Shown here: positions 10,577 to 22,958 of the stretch, piece after piece | Layout: each line of letters opens with the position of its first letter | How positions within the stretch are numbered: the stretch's first letter is position 1 | Assembly (NCBI GenBank): GCA_002110485.1 | Contig: MOWL01000002.1 | Coordinates: forward strand, 1,054,001-1,118,000 | Reading direction: 5' to 3' | DNA from: Emergomyces orientalis | Taxonomy: Eukaryota > Ascomycota > Eurotiomycetes > Onygenales > Ajellomycetaceae | Length of the DNA: 64,000 bases | Position numbers and translations under genes: made by a program | The notes under the pieces: generated by a model | The model's database searches: none | Told to the model about the DNA's origin: nothing | The model's input: the letters and a program-made list of their open reading frames with translations, nothing else

Positions 10577-11953
10577 ATGTCTGCTCTAGATCTGCAGCGC
10601 CGCTATGTTCCGGGGCCGCGAGTCATCAGTCCTCTACCAAACGAAAACCGTCAAGGAATAATCGCTATCTTCACTTGCAGTCTATTATCAGCCATTACCA
10701 CAGGCTCCTTGCTGGTATGGCTAACCTATCGCCTCGTCTTTTGGCGACGTTACTACACGAGATATCCGGGTAACAACCAATTCATCATCTTGATTTTCAA
10801 CCTTTTACTCGCGGATTTGCATCAGGCATCGTCCATTCTGGTGTCCCCCTACTGGCTCCGAATGGACAAGATGTCAACTTATTCTCCGGCGTGCTTTGCT
10901 CAAGGCTGGTTGATCAATTTTGGGGATGTCGCTAGTGGCCTCTTTGTCCTTGCTATCGCCATCCATACGTTCTCGACCGTGACCATGAGAAAAACCCTGA
11001 GGCACGGGGCGTTTGTGGGATGTGTCATTGGCCTTTGGATATTTTGTCTAATTCTCACCCTCATTGCCCCTGCAGTTCATGGAAGACATGTTTTTGTGCC
11101 GACAGGCGCCTGGGTAAGATCTCCTCTCCAGCATTTTTACTTGTCGGGCACTTAATTTTGCTGACCGTCCAATTAGTGCTGGATCGATAGCCAGTTTGGA
11201 GATGAACGGCTATATCTACACTACTTCTGGATCTTTGTCACAGAAATCGGCATCATTATAATTTACCCGACCCTTTTTTTCATCATCCGCCACCGCCTCA
11301 AATCGTCCAGGGAGTTCAAAGGAATAAAAGGTTCGAGACGACCCAAATTTAACAGAGTGCTAAAGATCATGATCATATATCCAATCGCCTATATTGTCAT
11401 CTCACTTCCTATTGCCGCTGGTCGAATGAGTATGATGAACGGCCACCACCCAGGAATGCCCTATTTCTATGCTTCGGGGAGTCTGCTTATGTGTTCCGGC
11501 TGGGTTGACTCGATTTTATATTTCCTTACACGACGGCGAGTCCTGGAAGCAGACATTCTAACGGAAAACGGATCCAATAGCAGCCAGAAATGCGATCCCA
11601 ACTACAATATACCTCCCACCATAGGAGGGGGGGGAATACGAGGCATGGATAGCAGACAGAAGCCGATCCCTGCTGCTATCAAAAATGCACGACCTCTACA
11701 AACGGCTTCGAGCTCAACAGATCATATCATCGACCCGGTCGAACTCTCAGAGTTAGGCCAACTGAACCCATTGACAGCAATCGACCTCTCAAGCGAGCCT
11801 GGCAGAGTCACATCATCGTCATCATCATCCAACCGCCAGCCAGGGGACTCCCTCTCCCCTAGCGCGCCTAGCATTAGTACGAGCGGCACATCAACGCAGC
11901 CTGATACCATTAAGGAAAAGTCTACGAAATATCAAATGCGTTGGGCCAGTTGA
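10577..11953 (+). CDS. seven-helix G-protein-coupled receptor (Git3/cAMP-receptor-like)
   Basis: The 437-residue plasma-membrane receptor is built from two exons, 10577-11113 and 11177-11953, joined in phase by a 63-nt GTAAGA...AG intron. Seven hydrophobic segments can be placed near residues 27-55, 69-93, 112-135, 145-167, 193-217, 236-258 and 270-291. The second helix carries NLLLADLHQASS and the sixth MIIYPIAYIVISLP, features of the fungal Git3-type nutrient receptors and related cAMP-receptor-like proteins. The third cytoplasmic loop is short and basic. The tail from about residue 295 is Ser/Thr-rich, with a poly-Ser stretch near 11813-11835 that could be phosphorylated. The ligand cannot be told from sequence. 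The start at 10577 avoids a 25-codon upstream extension that lacks family character. The gene is isolated between 2.5-3 kb spacers. Confidence 0.85.
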
Positions 11954-14492
11954 CAGTATTTGCCTGGGGGTCAATCATTTCCAATTTATCTGATACCCTT
12001 TGGCTGATCGTAATTTCCTCGTTTTCCTCCCTTTTCCTTTGTCATCAAAAATAACAATGATTTATTTAATGCATCCATGTATGACCTCTTTACGTACTAA
12101 AATTTTCACCAAACTTTTGTTTCCTGTTTTTATCCTGCGGGCGCTCGGTGATTGGGCTATTTTTGGACATGAGCGCTGCGTCTGCGAGGTGTTCCGGTGA
12201 GTTAACATGCTCTGCATGCAATCTTCCAGTTTTCAAGACAACATGGCCATTTCTGGAAGGAACCTTTAAATTATGTTGGATATTGGATATTAGATAGTTC
12301 CGCAAGGCTTGTGCCTCCAATACATTATGCATACTTTATGCCCTCCGAAACTCGTCCAGAAGACAATGTCCCTGACTTCCACCTTGCTCATCACGTCAAT
12401 GGACCGCAGATAAGAATGAGAGGAGAGTTCTTAATATCCATTGTCTTGCCACGAGGGCACGAGAGACACAACGGATACCACTTTCCGTGCTAAATCCCAA
12501 CCTACACATCAGTGCCCTGGGGTCGCCAGGGAGGGTTGGACAAAAACTCTTTCGTCTGGACGATGGTGGAGTCTGCTGGTTATATGCTTACGCTTCACAT
12601 CTCATCTGCACGTTGTTTCTAAAACGCATCTGGATATTTCGGCATGGACTCCACAGTAGAGGTAACTCGGGATGATGAAACTAGCGCACAGGTAATGTGG
12701 GGATAACGGATGGTCGTTAGAATAGCGATCCTAGCGTGCTCGGAACAGCCTGGAGGAAGCATGCCTGCCCCTTTCCTACCAGCGCTCAATTCGTAACGGG
12801 GTGATTTCGTAAAAATCACAACCCTGATTCAGGGAGAAAGGAAGAAAAAAGGCCCCACTCGGCTGGATTACTGTGGCAGGCTTTCGAGTCAGAGCCAGAC
12901 GGTGGAGATAGAAAGAAACGCTCACCTGGAACTCCTGCAGCGCCCATGGGAACATCCCTATCCATGCAAACCCTTGGAGACGACACGAGTATGGACTTCA
13001 GGAGTTAGGAGTGCGCTTCTGCCATACCTCCCGAACCCACAACGCCATATCGGAATTTGACATGAGTTTCAAACGCCGCTCACTGACCTGGTACACTTGC
13101 CTGTACCTTCTAACAAAGGCTTTTGGGGATAAATATTCAAATGGCGTCACAATTTATCGGCAGATCACGTGTAGGATTCCAGGGAGCTCTGAAAAGAAGA
13201 AGATTATCAAGAACCCTGCTGGGACGACGAACGGATTTTTGCTTTTATATACCCAGGGATCGCCTGATCGGCCACTTCCCGTTCCCTGGTTCAGCAGATA
13301 AATAGGGTTGTTAAATATCACTCCGCCCTCTTGGGCTTAGTTCTCAGGAGCAGACATACTAAACCATCTGGGAAAACCGTTCCCACTAGCATCGACATAT
13401 TCCCGGGGGGTGGGGAGTTTGTTTAACTGATATCAACTAGTTAGTTCTATGGTAGTTTCCGATTGCTGGCTGATGTTCTGAGCTGTAACCCTACGAATCC
13501 CTGAACTCTATGAAATGCCTTAAATTTTAACAGGGTGCGCATGACGGACGCTGGTTAATTCGGGCCTATTTGACGCCACACTTGGGAATCTGAAGATTTT
13601 TTTTATTCAGCGTGGCAATCACTTTATTGATGATCGTGGATGGAAACAGCTTATTTCAGGCCTACAACTCTTTCGTCACTCACAACATGTTCACCGTAAA
13701 AGGAAAAATGGACCTTAGTTTAAGAGCCTAAAAAGAGGATGATTTGGGTGTACACTTCAGATCATTAAATGTTTGAGCTGAAGACCAGGTTTTCAATTCT
13801 CTTGGAATTGATCATGTTGCCTTTTTTTTTTTTTTTTTGCGTTCGCCAGCTATGTGCATTCTTATTGGTGAATCCAATCTGAATTGAAGGTTAGATCCGC
13901 CAAAGTTACAGGCATACTTGCCTGCACATTTCGGCCTCTAACTGGTCTAAACTCAACAAGATTGGAATCTATTGCACAGTCAACAAGGCAAAATCCCCAA
14001 CTTCGAACTGCCGAGATAGCCATGAATATGATCTCTGAGTTTGGGACTTTTAAAACTCAGCTAGCCACGTGTTATGCACAGTGGGAAGCCCCTGTGAGCT
14101 GTCCGGCACTACCTGCAATAGACCTGCATACAAAGAAGCGCCTGTTGATATGCTGTGCGGTTTACATCTGCAATACTAGTCCCCGCAAATTTATGGAAGA
14201 TAATATTGTTACTAAGTAGCTACTAACAGCCATTCAGAGTACATGAATCGATGGGGAATATCATCGATTGTCAATACCGTCTGCAGGCGGAAATTTGGGT
14301 CCTATTGATAAGTCTTAAAGAGGCCAGCCGCAATGAGGGTAGAAAAACTATATACTCGATGTCCCCGAAGCATTTTGTGGGCGGATATCATTCGCTTTCT
14401 TTTAAAAACCTACCTCTGGAAAAGTTCATCCTGTGCTTCCCTGCATTAATCCTCCAGACCATATATACCACCCGGTGACTGATCCTTGAGCC
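11954..14492. other. 2.5-kb gene-free region
   Basis: This interval lies between the receptor gene and methyltransferase 2, both on the plus strand. It is AT-rich, with an 18-base T run near 13822-13839. Open frames up to about 110 codons are present but have no domain character or consistent splice context. A TATATA element at 14461 lies some 30 bases before the downstream start codon. Confidence 0.45.
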
Positions 14493-15610
14493 ATGGTTTC
14501 AGATGGAGATGCTGCGAGATATCTCCTAGTAAGAACCAGAGCAGAAAGCGAGAGGTTTGCTCCCTTCTCCTGAGTTACTGGTCATATAAACTGACAGATT
14601 TCTAGGCTGGATATCCAACACCATGCCTTCCAGAAAAACTTGGGATTTCTGCTGCACCCGGAAATTCCTCAGCATGACCATATGCATGTAGCGGATATTG
14701 GAACAGGGACAGGGTATGATAAAGTTCCCAGTCTCGCCGCCAGTGTTTGAAGAAGGGAGTATTGATTTACTGCTGGTATTATAGTGTCTGGTTGCGGGAT
14801 CTAGCAGAAACGCTCCCAAAAACCTGCATATTAGATGGATTTGACATCTCGCTAGACCAATTGCCAGATAGAGAACTCTTCCCAACAGACATAAACTATT
14901 ATGTGCAAGACGTCCTGACACCTTTTCCGGCCGAATTTCTAGGCCAGTACGATGCTGTCCATGTTCGGCTTTTGGTTCTGGGCCTGAAAGCCGATGAATG
15001 GGAGTGTGCAATTCGCAACCTTATGACCCTTCTTCGTGAGACTGGCAAATTCCTCGACGTAGCCTTCCTTGAAGCTAACTAAAATATTCAGGGGCGGGAG
15101 GGTACTTGCAATGGACTGACATTGCGGTGCTTGAAGGTACTGTCGTACCTGGTTTGCCAGGTTCCATCGTGGGCGACGCAAATAGATTCTTAAAGGAATT
15201 TTTAAAAGCTGTGAGCATCCATGGGAAATCTGGAGAGTGAGTCATCAATGGCCCCTATGGTATCCCGATCTCTCAGCATTTTATTTATTCACATTATGCT
15301 CCCTCTTCTCTCTTCTTCGAACAGGAACGTGGCAAAGTTCTTCTTTCATTTCAAAAAATGTGGCCTCAAGGGTTGCAAAGAAGACATCGTGCCGCTTGAT
15401 AACCCGGAATATAAATCCGTGGTAAACGCAAATTTTGTGAAGGCTATGGACCACATATTGCAAGCTGCTTCCATTGAGGCTGATGAAGTCGGTGACGCAC
15501 TCTCGATGGATGAAATTGCTCGGCTGAGGGAATCGGCCGTGAAGAATCTCGAAGAGACTAAGTCCAAGTTTCGTTGGGATTTGCATGTTGTTATTGGGAG
15601 ACGTGAGTAG
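14493..15610 (+). CDS. LaeA-like SAM-dependent methyltransferase 2
   Basis: This is a second class I methyltransferase of the broad LaeA-like group, clearly different from the copy at 5.6-7.5 kb. Five exons (14493-14554, 14606-14713, 14785-15035, 15092-15236, 15325-15610) join in phase to 283 residues. The N-terminal signature RAESERLDIQHHAF leads to motif I, ADIGTGTGVWLRDLA, then LDGFDISLDQLP, the core VLTPFPAEFLGQYDAVHVR and the post-core block AGGYLQWTDI. It ends in HVVIGRRE. The start gives the short N terminus usual for this subgroup. The first donor, GTTTGC, is weak but required by phase and by the conserved ESERLD junction. The substrate is unknown; small-molecule methylation or regulation of a nearby pathway are both possible. 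Confidence 0.85.
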
Positions 15611-17136
15611 CAGGCAATGGATATCATGAAATTTCTAAAAAATGACATGTACTGCAAGAGACTGATTTGAACATTGATTTATTTTATTTTATTTTTGGTT
15701 AGCAATTAAACAACCCCTCAAGAATAGAGCGGTAATCAACTATTGAATCGCGGCTGTCGCTTTCTTTCCTTATATGTGTGTTTGTGCGTTGTGTGTGTAT
15801 GCCCTCTATACCTATTTCTCAGCTATTATATATTTTTCCGCATCCATCCGCAACATACGCTGGGGTTCCAGGGTGACGTGAGATCCTGCCATCAAATCAC
15901 CCAATCTAGGCATTATGATTAACTCCATTAGTCGGTTTCCAGCTGTGGAGCCACGATCCTGCCCCGATCATTTAGCATGCCGCCTGTCGCTTACACATTA
16001 CACAGCCTAAACGTGGTTGTTTTTTGTGCATCCTGGTTAGTCCGATATACCACGATTCCCAACCTCACCCCTCTCCCCAGCTGAACCGACGGCGTGGAGC
16101 ACATTATAAAGGCCACAGCCCCGGGATCAACATCTCTTCTTCCTCTATCAAACCCCAAAGGTGGGACTACTGGTCATGTGAAACGGTGTGATGGCCATCT
16201 AATGGACAACCATCGCCAATCTTGGTATCCAGCCATGGATGCGACGTAAGCAGGCGTCAGCATGGATGACTCTGGAGTACAGCTGCGCTAGATACCATCC
16301 ATGAATTTGACATCAAAAAAGAAAATAGATTCAACCAGAACATAATATCGGCATAAACGACATGTTTGGAGAACAGGTCGGAATATGTTTTCTGCCAAAC
16401 AAATAGTGCCAGCCATACCACGGCTTCATCTTCTCTCCAGTAACACACGCCAACCTTGCGATACATGCTCCTCCTCGGCCAGAGCGAGGTGGCATGGATT
16501 CGTTTGAATCCTGCCAGCAACCTCCGTTCAACAAGGGCCAGGAAATGAAGTTTAATTTAAAGATCATCCAGGCTTGCGAGATCCCCGCGTCTAATTGGTT
16601 AGCATGATCTCAGCTCATATTAAGAGGCACAATTCACGCCGTTCAAAGGAAAAATAACAACGTGTCAGGCAAGGGCAGCGGCCCCAAGCTGGGTTGCTCC
16701 GCAGGCTATCAGCCATAACGTCGTGCCCGCTTCTTCCTGGTCACCAGTTGACAGTTACCAGATTTGGACGATTAAGACCGAGTCCGGACAGATCTATTTC
16801 ATCTTTTGCGACGCTGGAAATACACACCGGGGTCCAAGCATTCTTGCATCTGGATTCTGTGTCAGTGCTTACTGCCAATCTCACCAAGACTCTGTAAGGA
16901 AGTTCGGGCAACTCCATGGTTTATTTTTTGGGGGCCTTGCATAAGTCTATGAGATTGGTTCGTATTTCCTTGGTTTTTTTTTCTTCTTCAGCCGCCCAAG
17001 CGCTTCGCTACTACAAGTACTGGCAGGCCTGCTCCTCTGTCAACTCATTTACAGGTGCCCCTCTCATCCGCCCACCTGTTATCTCAGGAACTCCTGAAGA
17101 TCATTTCGTTTGTTTTTCTTCGATTTAGTTGCTACA
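15611..17136. other. 1.5-kb spacer upstream of the multicopper oxidase
   Basis: This is a same-strand spacer holding the methyltransferase 2 3' region and the oxidase promoter. A TATAAAG element occurs at about 16105, far from the oxidase start, and pyrimidine-rich stretches lie at 16967-16992 and 17112-17122. The short open frames on both strands have no recognisable domains. Confidence 0.4.
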
Positions 17137-19004
17137 ATGCTTCTGTCTTTACCTTTCTTGTTCATATGGCTTAATTGTCTGCTCCCAGCGGTCTCCGCTG
17201 GGCAGTGCCGGCCACAATATGTTAACGTCCGGCATTTCGAACTTGAACTCACCTGGGAAAATGCCTCTCCTGACGGAACCGAGCGAAAAGTGATTTTCAT
17301 CAATGGCCAATTTCCCGGGCCTCAACTAAATATCGCAGAAGGTGATGAGGTTGAGGTCGTCGTTAAAAACTCCCTTCCATTTGAAACATCCATCCATTTC
17401 CACGGCATTTCCCAGCATGGCACCCCCTGGTCGGACGGAGTGCCTGATGTCACTCAGAGGGCCATTCAGCCAGGGAAAACTTTTATATACCGTTGGACCG
17501 CAGTCGAATATGGCACTTATTGGTACCACGGCCACGCACACGGCCAGATGTCGGACGGCCTTTTCGGGGCAATTGTGATTAGCCCAGCAGATGGTCGACC
17601 TGCACCATTTGACAAAATTTCCAATTCCGTAGCAGAGCTTGAGAGGATCCGGAAAGCCGTGTTGAACCCAACGCCGATATTTTTGTCCGATTGGCACCAC
17701 CGAACTTCAGAGGAATTCTTCCAAGTTGCGGTGACATCAGGGATCGACAACTTCTGCACAGATAGCGTTTTGTTCAATGGGAAAGGATCCGTTATATGCA
17801 AGTCCCAAGACGAACTGAATAAATTGACCAGGCCAGATCAAAGAATGCTTCTGGGAGACGAGAGTCTGACAGACAAAGGGTTCGTGTCTAACACCCACTT
17901 GTTCCACAGATTGAAAATACTGACCGTTGAAGTTGCCTTCCTTATTATTTACCTACCGTCGTGGGAGATTTTCCCATTGATCCCAAGAAAGTCCCTGAAG
18001 ATCTCTACTATAATTGTCAGCCAAACGATGGACAACATGAAATTATCACCGCCGACCCTGCTGATGTTTGGGTAAGCCTCAATTTTATAAGCTCGTCAAC
18101 AATTGCTCGCTTCATGTTAAGCATTGATGAGCATAAAATGTGGATATATGCTATTGACGGAAATTACATCGATCCTGTCCTTGTCGATGCAGCTCCCGTT
18201 CCCAACGGCAGTAGAGTTTCCGCTCTGGTGAAACTCAACAAGCCACGTAAAGATTACACGATACGCGCCGCCAACGTCGAAAGTAACCAACTCTTCAGCG
18301 GATATGCAACCCTTCGATATGCAGGCCAAGAGGAAGGCGCGTCCACCGAACCCAGTATACCCTCCATTGGCTACAATGGCGTCAACCTGACGGCAGACTT
18401 CGTGGGCCTCGACGAAAACAAAATCACTCCTTTCCCACCATCTAAACCTGCCGCCAAGGCCGATACAACTTACAAATTCAGCCTCGGATTTGCTGGCGCA
18501 GCCTTCCGTTGGTCGGTTAGCGGGAAAGCGCCCCTGAACACTTCTCAAGGCATCGAACCAGTCCTTTTCGATCCCCACGGGGCACTGGCGACGAATAGAG
18601 ATTTGACTTTCCCAACAAAGAATGGTACATGGGTAGATCTAGTTCTAATAACCGGCGGAATATTCAATCCTCCTCATCCGATTCACAAGCACTCGCACAA
18701 AATGTATGTGATCGGTAAGGGGCAAGGAGCCTTCCCTTGGGAAACTATTGAGGATGCCATAAAGGAGGTACCTCAGTTCTTCAACCTAGAAACGCCGCCC
18801 TTGGTCGATGGGTTCACATCCCCTCCAGGAACAGCAAAAGATCCGGGGTGGGTAGTTGCTAGGTATCAAGTGACAAACCCGGGACCTTTCCTGCTACATT
18901 GCCATATCCAGACGCATTTGACAGGGGGGATGGGGATTGTTCTGCTGGATGGATATGATAAACTACCCGAAGTGCCGACCGAGTATTTGACAGCAGAGTT
19001 TTGA
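17137..19004 (+). CDS. secreted multicopper oxidase (ascomycete laccase/ferroxidase-like)
   Basis: The protein is predicted to be a secreted copper enzyme that couples substrate oxidation to reduction of oxygen to water. Two exons, 17137-17879 and 17933-19004, join across a 53-nt intron with a TACTGAC branch point, giving 604 residues. Residues 1-21 form a signal peptide ending VSA. All four copper motifs are intact: HFHG (87-90), WYHGHAHG (129-136), HPIHKHSHKM (about 495) and HCHIQTHLTGGM (about 569). These supply the T1 Cys and all T2/T3 histidines. The layout fits the ascomycete oxidases that include the conidial-pigment Abr1-like enzymes, but pigment, phenol or iron oxidation cannot be separated by reading. 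The start at 17137 gives a clean signal peptide; an upstream in-frame ATG at 17110 would add nine residues. Confidence 0.93.
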
Positions 19005-22000
19005 ATGGGAAGACCACCCGGGGCAGGAAACGTGGATGTACGCAGAGCTCTCCGCTGTGCATTCACGCGAGTTTCATTTCATTTGTATATAATAACTATT
19101 AACCATTGTTGTCGTATCTTATCGTATGCATGATACTTACAGTCCACTTGGTAATATGTTCAACTTTGAATTGTCTTTCCCACTTTAAAAAAAAGCCGAA
19201 GGAACTGGGGAAGGACGACGATGAGAATAATAATAATAGCTAGGTGTACGAAGTATTAGCTTCGAAACAAGAATCTCCAACCTCCTTGGGTATCTACTTT
19301 GCTTTTTCGAGTGAATTTCATTTTCACACAGCGCCACATGGGAAAAAGTGTAGACATACATATACAGTACATTCAAGACTCATTTTCCAAGCCGATAAGA
19401 ATTTCTGGCTGATTGAAGGTTGTCCCGACCTATATTAGCATCCTCCCTTTTCAAATGAATTTGTTTTTATTAATTTCAACATGAGATTTAGTTTTCATAT
19501 CCCGAAGTGACCCTTCCATTCTATCAAATAGGTTCATTCTTTCTCTCCAGCGGTCCGTTTTTACCTATCATCATGAGCATGGATACTTTCAAGCCATCCC
19601 AGCAAACTCTATAACCATGCTAAACGAAACAGTCATCGCTCGAACCCGGCGAATTTAAAGCTATTTCGCGCAGCGTCAATCTTGGATGATGTAAAACGGT
19701 TCGGGATTCTCCAAGCAGTGAATCCCATACTATCGAAATATCCTAAAACCAAAATCGCGGGGACTTCACTGGTCAAATCAAACCAAACGCTCACTTTTTG
19801 TCAAAATGCTGAACATAGCCTTGGAATCGTGTGAAGGTCCCCAGTTTGAGTCCAGTAATCAGCCGCAATATCGGGTTACCCTACCTACTATGGCACTGGA
19901 ACAAATATTGATATTCAAAATTCATCATTTTTGGTAGGATGTAGAAATATGTAACGTTTTACTGGGGTGCGGGATGGCTTTGTTTGAATGGATGCTCTGT
20001 ATTGTTTTCGCTACTCCCCTCTTGTCAGAGACCACATCGTCATATTTACTTTCGTATCAGTTCAACTGATATATGAGTGGAAATATACTAACCAAGCAAC
20101 GCATAAATGTATGAAAGCAGTTCAACTGTCTGCTGCGCTCGGCCATAGTATGAGGACTTGGGGTCAGAGCTGATCTAGGGCAGCCAGCTCGCATCAAGGA
20201 ACGGAGAATAACAAAAATAAGGATGACTGCATTGGTTAGCTCTCCACTGCGTATGTATGTAAGGGACGCGAGTTCGTCGGGTCGGGATTTGCTTCCCTTC
20301 CTTTTTCACACCCTTCTTCTTTTCTTTTTCCCTCCTGGCTCCCTGCCCGATCCCAACCCAGTCTTTCCACTACCACCTATTATTATTATTTTGTTTTCGC
20401 TCCTCCGTCAACAGGGAGGCAGACGTGAGCCCACATAACGCCCATTAACCCCCAATCGGGGATTGAGCGTGCAGTGATCAGTGATCACTCCGACAAGCAT
20501 CTTTTTCCCCAGGTGGAACGACAAGAGAGGGTGGCAGGGGTCAGGGGAAAAGCCAGTCAGCATACCAGATTCAATCCACCTGCTTGGGAGTTGGAAACTA
20601 GACAAGACCGATTCAGCTTTATGCAGTATATCCATGCATGATGCATTTATTTACCTGCAGGAAGAGAATGGCTAAGAAATCCGAAAATTGGTATCGTAAT
20701 TAGATCACAGGCAGCAGAGAAGATTGCTAGTTCAAGTGGCTAATGCAGGTTTGGGCGATATGAGGAACAGGCACTCAGCGAATAAACAGAAACTGAGAAC
20801 AAAAAGGATGAACGAAAAAAAAAGAAAAAAAAAACCATGGATGGTGAGCATCCTTGATTCATAGGGGCCCTTGTTTGACATTCCGCTTCATGGTCATTGG
20901 CGAAGTTCTCGGTCACCGTTAACTAACGGCTTCAAACATTCGTGCTTCTCTCACTCCAACTAATAGACTAGCTGTTTATCGGATCGTTTTATGCAGCTTT
21001 CTAGCCCTGTGTGGAACATGCCACGTTTGCGGCTCCTTTTGCTTGCGCTATTGTTGGAGTCTCCCAACCTGCCAAAGGCTGCCATACGATCCCAGGCTGG
21101 TCTGGGAGGGATTGAAAAAACAGGAAATGACGCTATTGGAAATTGAGGGCGTTCAAGATGGGGATGCGATTGGCCAGGTGCCATACTAAGCTTACTGGCG
21201 CTCCACCGGGAAACGAACTTGAGTTGAGGGCAAGCATTTGTCTCTCCACAGCAAGGTGAGACATTGGAGTGAGAGATTTTCAAGGATGACCCAACATGGT
21301 GGAATTTGAGGCGGCCCTCGGTATTTGATTCAGCGATGAAGGTTTCTTATCATTTCTGGAGTTTGCCTGGTGGTAGATTCTCTCAATAATTATAACACCA
21401 ATATTATATGCTCATGTTGGGCTGTCATCGCCACCCGGATTGTGACTGTGAAGCTTCTTCCTGGTCCGATGGCTTTCTGCGTCGATCGATCTGGATCGCC
21501 TGCCAAGCAACACTTGCTCCTGTTCCCCCGCGATAATCGTTTTGTGGTGAACAACGGCATTTTGCAGCAATAATGATTATCATCAACTGATAGATAAATG
21601 GGGCAACACCAGTCAGTTACCTGGGCCCCTTTTAGGTGGGAAACTCCCGGCCGTAAGAGTCCAAGGACACTTGGTCAGTCTGTCAGTGCCACCACTAGGT
21701 GGTCCACTATTTTTCTCTCTAGCCACGCCGGCGGAGGTGCTGCTGAAGGAATCCCCATCACCATCTGTGTGACATTCTCCTGCTACTATTATTTACCATT
21801 ACCATTATCTTGTTCTTTTTATTTCCTTTTCTAGCCCAACCCTTTTCTTTTTTTTGGAACTTATGCAGACGTTGGAAAAGAGTTCTATTAATAGTTGACG
21901 CAAATCGTACATCCAATCGACCATTCACCCGTTGTCCCGGATTCCAGCTTTCCAGCTGCCAACCATCCCGGCCCGTCACAAACCACAATTCTTCTTGAAG

Positions 22001-22958
22001 CCAGAAGGGAATCAAACCCGGGAGAAAAAAAGTAAACATAATATGCTAGTTGTGAAATCAGTTAGTGAGCGGAGACCCATGCTGATCAGCGAGTGGCTGC
22101 CACTCCTGGAGTCCTGGGCCAGGTTCACTAATTGATACTTAGCGGCTGGCTGTCGAGGTCCGTCGCAACATCATCGCAGGCTCCTTGAAGAGGTAACTAA
22201 CCGCCCACCTCTTTTTGCTCACGACGCCTCCAGGACTTGCGAGTCCCAACGGAGAAAGAAGGTTATTCTCACGAAGTCGCGGACAGAGCCAACTCATACT
22301 CCTATTTATAACCCTGGGACATAAACAGCCCTGTTATCGTGCATATATCCAGCATATCCAGCATGGAGGCAGAAGAAGCATTGATCCCTAGCCTTTCTTT
22401 GCTTCACATTTCCCTTCTTACCTTAATTTCTGGCTGGTTTTAATTTCTAGCTTTAAACTTTGAGCTGCTCTTTCATTCTAATTTCCGTTATCGATATACT
22501 TGATCTCTCCTCCAGTCGAAACGCCATGGGATATGATTGGTAAAAGTGGGTGCATAATCAGTCCTGCGGTCGACTACTTTGTTTAACCCCCTAAGTTTCC
22601 TCTATGGCATTCCTCTGGACCTCTGCTAGCATTTAATTGCTTATAAGCACCACATTTCTATCGTTTTTGATTCTTGTCTATGCTTCCTTATTTTATAACT
22701 CCACTGCACCTATTTCATTTGCAACTACCTACCCATTCCTCCATGGGTTTGCTCACTCATCTTTAGGTCCTCACCACTTTCTCCCCATCTGTGCTACGCC
22801 CAGTGTTCGAATCGTCAGACCGAGCTTTCCCCATGGATATCAATCGAGCATAGTCAGCTTGCTGTACTAGCTGTTCACTTGTTTTGCTGCTATATTCAAC
22901 TTTTTTTTTGTCCTGAATCATTTTTCTTTGAATATCACACCACGAAAAACTAGCCGCC
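19005..22958. other. 4.0-kb gene-free region upstream of the Zn2Cys6 regulator
   Basis: This is the largest spacer in the window. It is AT-rich with purine and pyrimidine runs, including an A-rich stretch at 20815-20834, a GTGATCA-type direct repeat at about 20475-20490 and a short tandem repeat of ATATCCAGC at 22345-22362. The last 600 bases are pyrimidine-rich and probably form a long 5' leader of the regulator. Open frames of up to about 107 codons have no protein character. Confidence 0.45.

Noticed and set aside
17880..17909. 30-nt candidate intron in the multicopper oxidase (GTTCGT...CACAG)
   Set aside because: Too short and leaves the frame wrong. The 53-nt intron ending at 17932 has a TACTGAC branch point and restores the conserved frame.
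21990..22040. tRNA-like B-box (GGGTTTGATTCC on the minus strand)
   Set aside because: The flanking bases do not form a T-arm or acceptor stem, and no A-box is found at the right distance.
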